The notes under the pieces were generated by a model that saw only the letters and a list, made by a program, of their open reading frames with translations, did not search any database and was not told the DNA's origin. A stretch of 56,674 nucleotides of DNA from an uncultured Lachnospiraceae bacterium. GTDB lineage: Bacteria > Bacillota > Clostridia > Lachnospirales > Lachnospiraceae. The stretch is from contig CACWGK010000007.1 of NCBI GenBank assembly GCA_902760415.1, forward strand, positions 1 through 56,674, in the 5' to 3' direction. Below are positions 41,784 through 49,451 of this stretch, piece by piece (the stretch's first letter is position 1; each line of letters opens with the position of its first letter). The position numbers and the translations under genes were made by a program.

Positions 41784-44207
41784 CTATATACCTTTCTCTA
41801 TATGTCCAAGAGTATATCTCTTCTTTTTATAATAGGAAGCCTGCCCACTGATCACATCTAAGACCTCTTCAGGTGTCTCATCCGAAAAGTAAACAAACTT
41901 TAGTTTATTATAGGATTCTCTAAGCTCATCATAATCCTGAAGACTTAGAGGATAATCATTAAGTACTACGTTATAACCGAGCTCCTCTGCTCTAATAACA
42001 TTTACGCAGCGTCCCTTAGAATCCTCAAGTATTCCATCAGTATCCCTAAGACCCGCTGTGACCATAAGAGCTATCTTGCCATAGGTCATCATAATGCATT
42101 CAGTCTTATAATCAATTCCGCCAATCTCGCGAAGGCTTAGTTCGAGAGACGCTTCTACGGTAATCTTGCCTATAAAATCTAATTCAGCTTTAAGTATATC
42201 AGCAATATACGGAGCGGATATATCATTATACATGTATAGTGAATTTGCGAGTATAAAGTCCTTATCCTTAAAAAGCCTAGCCGACAGAGCAAGCGAATCG
42301 ATAGAACGAATATAGAGACCTTCAACAGAACTCAGATAATAAGATTCATTTCTAGCAAATGAGTTATGTAAACCGAGAAGCCACTCATTCTCTCTATCTA
42401 TGTACGGAAGACCAAGGAAGATTCTAACATTCTTATGATCCTTCTTAAAGTCTTCTAATCTATCAATAGATTTTCTTAAATCATCATAAGTATATCCGCC
42501 AAGCCCTGAATCCAGAATGATTATTACATTGCCAGATACAGTACCTAGTTCCTGCGGATTCTTTCTAAGAAATACATCCAGCTGATTCGGATATGAAAAT
42601 GAATAAACTAGGCTATTTTTATCTAAAGGAATTCTTATAACTCTTTCCTTAGTATACTCCTTATATCCCGAAACCTTTGAAATATCATTTATATTATCTA
42701 TATCTCTATGATACTTGCTACAGATTGCGTCTTCCATCGACTGGATAGCCTGACGCCTCAGATTACTTATATCACCTATACGGATAAATGCATTATCATC
42801 TAGTACAACATCGAGGTTCCCCAGTTCAAATCTTGTATTACCAAGTCCGGATACTTTAGAACGAATGGTTGCTTCATCTATCGGACGTTTAGCAGCCTCA
42901 CTTACAACCTCGCCCTCTTCTGTAACACTTATATCATCTCTTGATATAGTAATAGACAGTTTCTTTCCTATCTTAGCTTCGACCTTAATGTCTACGCAAA
43001 GCTTCTTATCTTCTGATAGAAGCTCATCAAAATAATCAACCAATTCTTTAGATCTGGTACGATATATACACGCACCCTTCTTAATCCTCTTGGTTTCAGG
43101 TGCATTAAGTGTTATATATTCATCAGCATCAGCCTTAATATTTGAGGTTATAGAGATTGGTTCCTGAACATCGATAAGGAGTTCATCCTGTCTCTCCATA
43201 GATTTCAGAAGATTAAAGCTTATCTTTCCACCAGATATCTTATCCACAGTACCCATCTTAACGCCGCGTCTACCTGGCATACTGCTGTCAATCAGCTCCT
43301 CATCCCACTTAGACTCTGTACGCTGAGGAGTTCTGTTCATATAGCCAGAAGAGAAACCACCTCGGTTAAATGTATCAAGAAGTCTCGAAGTAAAGTACTC
43401 TACTCTATCAGGTGAAAACTTGCCATCTATATATTCATCGACGAGAGTTCTATACGCTTCGACTGTGGCCGCGGTGTAGTATTCATTTTTCATGCGTCCT
43501 TCTATCTTGAGACTGTCAATTCCTGCGTCAACCATTTCCGGAATAAACTTAAGTGAGCAAAGATCTCTCATAGACATCAGATACTCACCATTATACTTCT
43601 GTCTGCAAGGCTGAGCGCATCTTCCGCGATTTCCACTTCTGCCACCCATCATAGAACTCATGAGGCATCTGCCACTATAACATAGACACATGGCTCCGTG
43701 AACAAAAGCCTCCACCTCGACACCAGCAATCTCCTTGATGCGAGCTATCTCTTCTATATTCATTTCTCTCGCAGCTACTACGCGGGACGCTCCCATACTC
43801 TTAGCAAGAAGGGCACCTTCAGGAGTCAGAATATTCATCTGCGTACTCGTATGAATATCTAGGCCCGGAAATGAATCGCGAACAAGCCTCATTATGCCAA
43901 AGTCCTGAATCAATACAGCATCTAAACCAGCTTCATATAGTGGAACAAGCATATCATACACTCCGCGAAGCTCAGAGTTCTTAATAAGCGTATTACAGGT
44001 AAGATAAATCTTCACACCATAAAGATGAGCAAGATCTATAGCTGCTACCAGTTCCTCCGAACTGAAATTATCAGCATAGGCTCTTGCCCCAAAAGAAGCC
44101 CCCGCTAGATAACAGGCATCCGCACCGGCTGCTATAGCAGCCTTCAGGGATGACATATTACCACACGGGGCAAGTATTTCTGGTCTTTTAAGCATCTTAT
44201 CTATCAC
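41784..44207 (-). CDS. Peptidase U32 family protein
   Basis: U32 proteins include collagenase-like peptidases and the RNA hydroxylation proteins RlhA and TrhP. This 807-residue member has the N-terminal U32 domain (RPEILAPCGNMSSLKAAIAAGADACYL; the PROSITE-type signature around VEAFVHGAMCLCYSGRCLMSS; RGRCAQPCRQKY; SLKIEGRMKNEYYTAATVEAYR). The clustered cysteines are likely Fe-S ligands. A long C-terminal part follows, including a second conserved region near residues 600-750. The start GTG overlaps the zapA stop; an ATG four codons later is an alternative. An RNA-modification role is more likely than proteolysis, but this is inference. Confidence 0.85.
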   Translation of the reverse strand: MIDKMLKRPEILAPCGNMSSLKAAIAAGADACYLAGASFGARAYADNFSSEELVAAIDLAHLYGVKIYLTCNTLIKNSELRGVYDMLVPLYEAGLDAVLIQDFGIMRLVRDSFPGLDIHTSTQMNILTPEGALLAKSMGASRVVAAREMNIEEIARIKEIAGVEVEAFVHGAMCLCYSGRCLMSSMMGGRSGNRGRCAQPCRQKYNGEYLMSMRDLCSLKFIPEMVDAGIDSLKIEGRMKNEYYTAATVEAYRTLVDEYIDGKFSPDRVEYFTSRLLDTFNRGGFSSGYMNRTPQRTESKWDEELIDSSMPGRRGVKMGTVDKISGGKISFNLLKSMERQDELLIDVQEPISITSNIKADADEYITLNAPETKRIKKGACIYRTRSKELVDYFDELLSEDKKLCVDIKVEAKIGKKLSITISRDDISVTEEGEVVSEAAKRPIDEATIRSKVSGLGNTRFELGNLDVVLDDNAFIRIGDISNLRRQAIQSMEDAICSKYHRDIDNINDISKVSGYKEYTKERVIRIPLDKNSLVYSFSYPNQLDVFLRKNPQELGTVSGNVIIILDSGLGGYTYDDLRKSIDRLEDFKKDHKNVRIFLGLPYIDRENEWLLGLHNSFARNESYYLSSVEGLYIRSIDSLALSARLFKDKDFILANSLYMYNDISAPYIADILKAELDFIGKITVEASLELSLREIGGIDYKTECIMMTYGKIALMVTAGLRDTDGILEDSKGRCVNVIRAEELGYNVVLNDYPLSLQDYDELRESYNKLKFVYFSDETPEEVLDVISGQASYYKKKRYTLGHIEKGI

Positions 44208-44608
44208 TTCTTCTCTTTCTCTGCTTCAAGCTGAACCAGCTTCTTCTGCAGAGCATTTACCTGTTCCTTATATTCTTCTACCAGCTTAAGCGCAGCCTCG
44301 TGCTTAATCTGTGATTCGATAACCTCATGTCTAAGTTCATATAACTGCTGTTCCTTATCCGAATTATCTCCAGCGGTTTCATCAGCCTTTGCCTTAGCCT
44401 TGAAATAATCATCAGCAATATTGAGTGCAAGCAGAATACCTTGATATTCTATATTCATTCTACGGTATTCTTCAGAAGTCTTACACTCTGCTATCTTACC
44501 ATTTATATATGTTGCGACATTCTGAAGATATTCTTCACCTTCGAATCCGCTAAGTGTATAAACCTTATTATTTATAACTACAGGAATATCTGTTTTCTTC
44601 TGTCCCAT
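44204..44608 (-). CDS. zapA: Cell division protein ZapA
   Basis: ZapA binds FtsZ and crosslinks its protofilaments at the Z ring. The 134-residue sequence starts with the ZapA globular head (VVINNKVYTLSGFEGEEYLQNVATYINGKIAE, then ILLALNIADDYFKAKAKAD). A long Glu/Lys/Gln coiled coil to the end is longer than in E. coli ZapA. GAGGTG precedes the ATG. It lies 11 bases after ruvB and its stop overlaps the U32 start, so ruvAB, zapA, U32, SEDS and PBP form one run. Confidence 0.9.
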   Translation of the reverse strand: MGQKKTDIPVVINNKVYTLSGFEGEEYLQNVATYINGKIAECKTSEEYRRMNIEYQGILLALNIADDYFKAKAKADETAGDNSDKEQQLYELRHEVIESQIKHEAALKLVEEYKEQVNALQKKLVQLEAEKEKK

Positions 44609-44619
44609 ATTGCACCTCT

Positions 44620-45621
44620 TTAACTAAGTAAATAATCAAGTTTTAAATGTTTATATGCCTTCTCAGTAGCCACACGACCTCTTGGAGTACGATTAATGAG
44701 TCCGTTCTTAATAAGGTATGGCTCATATACATCCTCTATAGTTCCTGAATCCTCGCCAATAGCTGCAGCAAGAACTTCAAGTCCTACAGGACCACCACCG
44801 AAATTATTGATGATAGTCATAAGAATATTTCTATCTGTATCATCGAGTCCAAAGCTATCTACATCTAGCTTATCAAGGGCACTTTTAGCGACATTATAAT
44901 CAATTTTACCTTGATGTTCAACCTCAGCAAAATCTCTAACTCTCTTAAGGAGTCTATTCGCTAGTCGTGGTGTACCTCGTGATCTCTTAGCTATCTCAAG
45001 AGCTCCTTCTTCATCTACCTCGACTCCAAGAACCTTGGCGGATCTTACAACAATACTCATCAGGTCGACTACCGAATATAGATCGAGTCGATTAACTACT
45101 CCAAATCTATCACGAAGTGGAGCGGATAACATACCAGCTCGTGTAGTAGCTCCTATAAGAGTAAATCTAGGAAGGTCAAGTCTTATAGACTTGGACTGTT
45201 CTCCCTTACCGATAATTATATCTATAACAAAGTCCTCCATAGCTGGATACAGGACTTCTTCTACCTGTTTACTAAGTCTATGAACCTCATCAATGAAGAG
45301 AACATCATTTGGAGACAGCTGACTAAGTATAGCTGCCAGTTCACCCGGCTTCTCTATAGCAGGTCCAGATGTTATCTTGATATTTACTCCCATCTCCTCA
45401 GCTACGATAGTAGCAAGAGTTGTCTTTCCTAGTCCAGGAGGTCCATACAGAAGTACGTGATCAAGTGGTTCCTTACGTTTCTTAGCAGCTTCGATAAATA
45501 CCTGAAGATTCTTCTTTACCTTATCCTGACCGATATATTCCTGCAAAGAACGTGGACGAAGACTTCTCTCAAGTGTTTCTTCCTCAAGCTTTGATTCAGT
45601 TGTAATAATACTATCCCTCAT
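44620..45621 (-). CDS. ruvB: Holliday junction branch migration helicase RuvB
   Basis: RuvB is the hexameric motor that drives branch migration with RuvA. The 333 residues contain [20 protein letters not shown], Walker A GPPGLGKT (60-67), Walker [11 protein letters not shown], sensor [18 protein letters not shown] and the C-terminal winged helix [20 protein letters not shown]. It starts 9 bases after ruvA. The ribosome site is weak (AGGT), suggesting coupling. Confidence 0.98.
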   Translation of the reverse strand: MRDSIITTESKLEEETLERSLRPRSLQEYIGQDKVKKNLQVFIEAAKKRKEPLDHVLLYGPPGLGKTTLATIVAEEMGVNIKITSGPAIEKPGELAAILSQLSPNDVLFIDEVHRLSKQVEEVLYPAMEDFVIDIIIGKGEQSKSIRLDLPRFTLIGATTRAGMLSAPLRDRFGVVNRLDLYSVVDLMSIVVRSAKVLGVEVDEEGALEIAKRSRGTPRLANRLLKRVRDFAEVEHQGKIDYNVAKSALDKLDVDSFGLDDTDRNILMTIINNFGGGPVGLEVLAAAIGEDSGTIEDVYEPYLIKNGLINRTPRGRVATEKAYKHLKLDYLLS

Positions 45622-45630
45622 GCTTTAAAC

Positions 45631-46227
45631 CTATATAAACTTAAGTGCCGAAACGATGAGTTGTTCAACCGTCATCTCTTCTGCTCCTTCAACCTTTCTG
45701 ATAGCCTTAAGCGCTGCAGTGTTAGAGTAACCAAGTGAGCATAATGCCTCAGCAGCTTCAGATATACTTGAAGAAGAATCCTCCGACTGAGCATCTCCAG
45801 ACGTTCCTTCAAAGATTGTACCTTCAAGGCTTATCTTATCACGAAGCTCTAAGATTACCTTCTGCGCTGTCTTAGGTCCGATACCGTTGGCCTTGCTAAT
45901 TGTCTTATAATCATTTGACATAATAGCAGCAGCTAGATTATCGGTACCAAGTTCATCAAGTATTGAAAGAGTGCCCTTAGGTCCGACGCCATTTACCGAT
46001 ATAAGCTGCTTAAATAAAGTCTTCTCATATGAGCTTAGGAATCCAAAGAGTCTGATATCATCTTCCTTGACTTCCATATATGTGATGATCTTCACCTCAC
46101 TACCTAGAGAAGGCAGCCTTCGAATCACATCCGAATAAGTAAGTATCTCATATCCTATACCCCCAGATTCTACAACAACACTTCCGGTAGTAACTTCACT
46201 TAGGATACCATTTACGTAAGCTATCAT
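45631..46227 (-). CDS. ruvA: Holliday junction branch migration protein RuvA
   Basis: RuvA clamps four-way junctions and recruits RuvB. The 198 residues comprise an OB fold (MIAYVNGILSEVTTGSVVVESGGIGYEI), a double helix-hairpin-helix domain (LISVNGVGPKGTLSIL; KANGIGPKTAQKVILELRDKI) and a C-terminal UBA-like RuvB-binding domain (EAAEALCSLGYSNTAALKAIRKV). GGGG precedes the ATG. It follows the divIVA terminator closely, and no separate promoter is visible, so it may depend on read-through. Confidence 0.96.
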   Translation of the reverse strand: MIAYVNGILSEVTTGSVVVESGGIGYEILTYSDVIRRLPSLGSEVKIITYMEVKEDDIRLFGFLSSYEKTLFKQLISVNGVGPKGTLSILDELGTDNLAAAIMSNDYKTISKANGIGPKTAQKVILELRDKISLEGTIFEGTSGDAQSEDSSSSISEAAEALCSLGYSNTAALKAIRKVEGAEEMTVEQLIVSALKFI

Positions 46228-46247
46228 AATCTACCCCTAAAATGAAA

Positions 46248-46275
46248 GAGTGCTACAATGTACCTTGCAGCACTC
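46248..46275 (-). terminator. Terminator of divIVA
   Basis: GAGTGCT (46248-46254) pairs with AGCACTC (46269-46275), with inner CAA/TTG pairs. On the minus strand TTTCATTTT follows. The interrupted T run may let some transcription pass into ruvA. Confidence 0.7.
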
Positions 46276-46304
46276 ATCATAATTCTATGAATCAATATAT
46301 CGAT

Positions 46305-46814
46305 TTACAGGAACTCGAAGTCGTCTGACTCTTCCTCGCCATCACCGATCATTACCTTATTAGGCTTTCTAGCTTCCTCAATCTCTCCAACGAATACATC
46401 ATCGCCATCGCCGAAGACATCGTCTGCTGAATCGTTCTGGAAGAACTTAGAAGTAGCTGACTCCTCTTCATCCTTCTTAGATGTCATCTTTATCTTTCCT
46501 TCGCTTGATGTATCTGTGAATACATCATCAAATGGATCATCAACCTTAACATCAGCCTTCTTCTCTTCAACCTTTTCTTCCTTCTTAGGCTCATCTGCCT
46601 TAGAATCACCAGAAGACTGCTTCTCCATTTCATACTTTAGTACATTTAATTCCTTAACTAAAGCTTCCTTCTCATCTCTGAGCTTCTTATTCTCTGTAAA
46701 GAGCTCATCGTATGCTCTATATACAGTATCAACATACTGATCTACGTCTGTTTTCTTATAACCAAAAAGTCCTTTTCCAAAATTATGTGATCTTATGTCT
46801 GTAGGTTGCATCAT
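46305..46814 (-). CDS. divIVA: DivIVA domain protein
   Basis: DivIVA proteins bind negatively curved membrane and organise poles and septa. I start at the ATG at 46814 (MMQPTDIRSHNFGKGLFGYKK), 11 bases after GGAGG; a longer frame begins at 46865. The 169 residues show the lipid-binding N terminus (FGKGLFGYKKTDVDQYVDTV), a coiled coil (to about residue 70) and an acidic, Lys/Asp/Glu-rich disordered tail ending ESDDFEFL. It has its own promoter and terminator. Confidence 0.85.
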   Translation of the reverse strand: MMQPTDIRSHNFGKGLFGYKKTDVDQYVDTVYRAYDELFTENKKLRDEKEALVKELNVLKYEMEKQSSGDSKADEPKKEEKVEEKKADVKVDDPFDDVFTDTSSEGKIKMTSKKDEEESATSKFFQNDSADDVFGDGDDVFVGEIEEARKPNKVMIGDGEEESDDFEFL

Positions 46815-46869
46815 AGTCGTCTCACCCTCCAATAAATATTCTAATGGTCCGCCTAGCACGCACACATTG

Positions 46870-46897
46870 ATTATAACATATTTTATGTTACTTTCAA
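46870..46897 (-). promoter_or_regulatory. Promoter of divIVA
   Basis: TTGAAA (46897-46892) and TATAAT (46875-46870) are 16 bases apart, with TGT before the -10 (extended). It begins about 10 bases after the stop of the upstream exonuclease gene. Confidence 0.82.
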
Positions 46898-46906
46898 CAT
46901 ATAATT

Positions 46907-47941
46907 TTACTTCATTGTACTATGCATTATACCACAAATTACGTAAGAAATGTAGTCATAAATTAACTGATTATTGCCCAAAAATTGGTCATCTAACATA
47001 ATAAATCCACTTCGATCTCTGGCACTTTCTTTATAGACCGCATTTTTACCTTCATAACCCTTAAATACGGGTACGAAATATCCTTCTTTGGTGTCATATC
47101 CATCTGTCTGTTTAGTGCCAAAATAGTAATTCAGAGTTCCAACAAAGATTGGAAGACTTACCTTCATTCTATCCTTCTCAGCATCTACACTACACCCACT
47201 ACAGCTTGCGAATACAGGTCTTATAAGTGGATTATCGAGATGAGCCTCCACCTCTAGCATCAACTTATCGTTACTATTTGTAACATTATACTTAACATCA
47301 CTAAACCGTCCCTTAGAAATGGAATCTATACCCAGAACTGCTCCAAGATAAAGCATTCCTTCCATATCATCCCTATTGTGTCTTAAGACGAGCTCGCGAT
47401 TCTTCTCATTCTTCATAGCAAGATACTCAAGATAAACCTCGATCAGCTGACCGCCATTATACATATCGACACGGTCTATACCAAGATATTTTTCTATAGT
47501 CTTCTGCTTTATATTAGGAAGTCCTAGCGCAAACTTATAGGGTTTGATACATTTCATAAGGTCAAAGGATACTACACCGCTGAACACATCCTCCAGCTCT
47601 ATGCCAAGCTTACGCTTAATCATCTGAATACGCTTACGGATATAAGGTATATCAAAACGGTCTCCATTAAACTCGACCAATATGTCGTAGTCCTTAATCA
47701 TCTCACCAAAGGTTTTTATCATTTCCGGTTCAGATTTTCCATCATCATTGAATAGCTGAATGATCTGCCACTCACCATCTATATAAAGATTTAAACCGAT
47801 TATATAAGTAAATGAGTACTCCGGCGAAAGCCCTGTAGTCTCTATATCAAACATACAGACTTTCTTCCCCTCAAAAACCTTAGGCACTAAATCAAAGTCT
47901 TTTATTCTATCATTTGGCACTAACTCTACTATCTTTTCCAT
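46907..47941 (-). CDS. YprB-like RNase H-fold 3'-5' exonuclease
   Basis: A DEDDh-type exonuclease domain protein of 344 residues. Catalytic motifs are FDIETTG (first Asp/Glu), FNGDRFDIPYI (second Asp) and HNRDDMEGM (His and Asp) near residue 190. The C-terminal third is a mixed domain seen in the YprB group, with a CSGC pair in the ASCSGCSVDAEK segment. The substrate is unknown. There is no ribosome site before the ATG, and a TATAAT box ends 6 bases upstream, so the message is probably leaderless. Confidence 0.85.
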   Translation of the reverse strand: MEKIVELVPNDRIKDFDLVPKVFEGKKVCMFDIETTGLSPEYSFTYIIGLNLYIDGEWQIIQLFNDDGKSEPEMIKTFGEMIKDYDILVEFNGDRFDIPYIRKRIQMIKRKLGIELEDVFSGVVSFDLMKCIKPYKFALGLPNIKQKTIEKYLGIDRVDMYNGGQLIEVYLEYLAMKNEKNRELVLRHNRDDMEGMLYLGAVLGIDSISKGRFSDVKYNVTNSNDKLMLEVEAHLDNPLIRPVFASCSGCSVDAEKDRMKVSLPIFVGTLNYYFGTKQTDGYDTKEGYFVPVFKGYEGKNAVYKESARDRSGFIMLDDQFLGNNQLIYDYISYVICGIMHSTMK

Positions 47942-47947
47942 AGCTGA

Positions 47948-47956
47948 ATTATAGCA
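47948..47956 (-). promoter_or_regulatory. Extended -10 promoter directly before the YprB-like gene
   Basis: TGC followed by a perfect TATAAT (47956-47948). Only 6 bases separate the -10 box from the ATG at 47941. A poor -35 (TGAAAA) lies 17 bases upstream. Confidence 0.65.
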
Positions 47957-48015
47957 TATTTAACGGTAGTTTTTCACCAAGTATTAATCACATTTTTGGC
48001 GCATTTTTTATTATA

Positions 48016-48112
48016 ACTTCATTTGAAGTGAGGTCCTCACGTTCGATTCTGCGCCTGCCCAACAAAAAAAACCGCTTACGCGGTTTTTTGTTGGAGCAGG
48101 CGGGAATCGAAC
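48016..48112. repeat. Inverted partial copy of the tmRNA 3' end, with small palindromes
   Basis: On the plus strand 48041-48075 (GTTCGATTC, GCCTGC, CCAACA, then the A run and ACCGC) imperfectly repeats the minus-strand sequence from 48112 to 48080. That covers the T-arm, acceptor end and terminator arm of tmRNA. Next to it are two more palindromes, ACTTCATTTGAAGT (48016-48029) and GTGAG/CTCAC (48028-48040). The copy cannot fold as a tRNA. Confidence 0.7.
48066..48089 (-). terminator. Terminator of tmRNA
   Basis: AAAAAACCGC (48066-48075) pairs with GCGGTTTTTT (48080-48089) around TTAC, extended by CCAACA/TGTTGG outside. On the minus strand an eight-T run is part of the stem. The same hairpin can stop transcription from the other side. 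Confidence 0.88.
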
Positions 48113-48430
48113 CCGCGTCCGAAAGCTCTTCCATTACAGTATCTCCCATCACAGTAAGTGTTTTAACATTCCCTCTACCACACGTCCACTCACAGACTTA
48201 TGATTTCAGTAGCTTGTAATTCTTCCCGAGCCTACAAGCTTCGGCAAGGAAGTGCTCCGTCTGTTCGATACCAGACTCTCACGCAACGGACGACGCGAGG
48301 CTGATAGCTGCCATTAGGCAGCGAGTGCTAATCTATTGTCAGCGTTTATTTTTTTAGATGTTTTTACGAGGTCACCCACCTCGGATGGCTGCCATAATTT
48401 CTAAACCCCCGTCGAAACCAGTACTACCCC
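48092..48430 (-). ncRNA. ssrA: Transfer-messenger RNA
   Basis: tmRNA rescues stalled ribosomes and tags the nascent protein. On the minus strand the 5' end GGGGTAG pairs with the 3' CTGCTCC as acceptor stem. The 5' part continues TGGTTTCGACGGGGG and the 3' part is a canonical T-arm (GCGGGTTCGATTCCCGC). The tag frame ends KINADNRLALAA followed by TAA near 48315; its first residue is not certain. The discriminator A is followed by ACA, so the CCA tail is not fully encoded. smpB lies 0.5 kb upstream in the same direction. Confidence 0.96.
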
Positions 48431-48462
48431 TGGTTTTTTAAGTTGTTTATAAGCAGTTAAGA

Positions 48463-48801
48463 TTACTCAGCATCTGTATCTGATGCACTATCTGTAGCTG
48501 TTGCACTATTGAACTCATCTAACATTTTCTGAAGATCCTGGTTAGCACCTATATCATAGTAATCCTTATTCCACTTAGCTTCAAACCAATTTGCATATTC
48601 TGATGCAGCTATAGTTCTGTGCTTTTCAGCCTGCTTCTTCTGATAATTATATAATCCTTTACCAAGAGGAATGCCGATGATAGCACCAACACCGAGAGAA
48701 GCTAAGAGAACAGCGCCAAGCTTCTTGACCTTATTGATCTTCATAGTCTTCTTACGGTTCTTTTTTTCCTCTTTATACTTATCTACTTTTTCCTGACTCA
48801 T
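48463..48801 (-). CDS. Small membrane protein of unknown function, between smpB and tmRNA
   Basis: A 112-residue protein starting at the ATG at 48801, preceded by AGAGGTGA. It has a strongly basic, Lys-rich N terminus (MSQEKVDKYKEEKKNRKKTMK), one membrane helix (about 31-53, GAVLLASLGVGAIIGIPLGKG) and a polar tail ending in a Ser/Ala/Asp-rich stretch (ATATDSASDTDAE). I do not recognise the family. It has its own promoter; the tmRNA 5' end lies 32 bases after its stop, so the tmRNA precursor may be cotranscribed with it. Confidence 0.75.
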   Translation of the reverse strand: MSQEKVDKYKEEKKNRKKTMKINKVKKLGAVLLASLGVGAIIGIPLGKGLYNYQKKQAEKHRTIAASEYANWFEAKWNKDYYDIGANQDLQKMLDEFNSATATDSASDTDAE

Positions 48802-48851
48802 TTCAGTCACCTCTAACAAAGCTTATTGTAGTCCATCACAGACCACGCATA

Positions 48852-48880
48852 ATAATAAACCATATAACTCAAGAAAACAA
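48852..48880 (-). promoter_or_regulatory. Promoter before the small membrane protein and tmRNA
   Basis: TTGTTT (48880-48875) and TATTAT (48857-48852) are 17 bases apart on the minus strand, 50 bases before the small gene. Confidence 0.6.
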
Positions 48881-48884
48881 GAGT

Positions 48885-48930
48885 CTTTTTAGTATAAGGC
48901 TTTTCTTCTTTTTAGTTCAAGGCTTTTCTT
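48885..48930. repeat. Two-copy 23-bp tandem repeat after smpB
   Basis: 48885-48907 and 48908-48930 are head-to-tail copies of CTTTTTAGT-NN-AAGGCTTTTCTT, differing only at the two N positions. It lies just after the smpB stop. Confidence 0.8.
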
Positions 48931-48938
48931 CAAAAGTA

Positions 48939-49409
48939 CTAATCTCGAAGATTTACCTTAAAATCTCGTCTTGCTTCTCTTTCTTGATCCTTCTTAGCAA
49001 GGTCATGTCTCTTATCATAGAGTTTCTTACCACGTGCCAGTCCAATCTCAACCTTTACAAGACTTCCACTAAAGTAAACCTTAAGCGGAACTATAGTTAC
49101 ACCTTTATCCTTAGTTCTTCCAATAAGCTTATTAATCTCAAACTTATGGAGAAGCAGTTTCCTCTTACGAAGGGGATCCTTATTAAAGATATTTCCTTTC
49201 TCATAAGGATTGATGTGCATCTTATTGATATAAACCTGGCCATTATCAATGGTTACATATGATTCCTTGATGCTGCAATTGCCCTGTCTCAGAGACTTAA
49301 CTTCTGTTCCGGCAAGTTCTATACCAGCTTCAAATGTATCATCTATAAAGAAATCATGATAAGCCTTTTTATTGTTAGCAATGAGCCTGGTGCCCTTTTC
49401 TTTAGCCAT
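48939..49409 (-). CDS. smpB: SsrA-binding protein SmpB
   Basis: SmpB binds tmRNA and delivers it to stalled ribosomes. The 156-residue sequence has [51 protein letters not shown] and the C-terminal [29 protein letters not shown] tail, all typical. AAAGGA precedes the ATG. It follows rnr, and its partner RNA lies downstream. Confidence 0.98.
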   Translation of the reverse strand: MAKEKGTRLIANNKKAYHDFFIDDTFEAGIELAGTEVKSLRQGNCSIKESYVTIDNGQVYINKMHINPYEKGNIFNKDPLRKRKLLLHKFEINKLIGRTKDKGVTIVPLKVYFSGSLVKVEIGLARGKKLYDKRHDLAKKDQEREARRDFKVNLRD

Positions 49410-49451
49410 ATCAACTCACTCGTCCTTTCAAAAACCTCATTTAAATATACA

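Noticed and set aside
48030-48062. Possible tRNA 3' half on the plus strand (TTCGATTC ... CCTGCCCA)
   Set aside because: No matching 5' acceptor strand, D-arm or anticodon arm exists upstream and the T-stem does not pair; it is the inverted copy of the tmRNA end.
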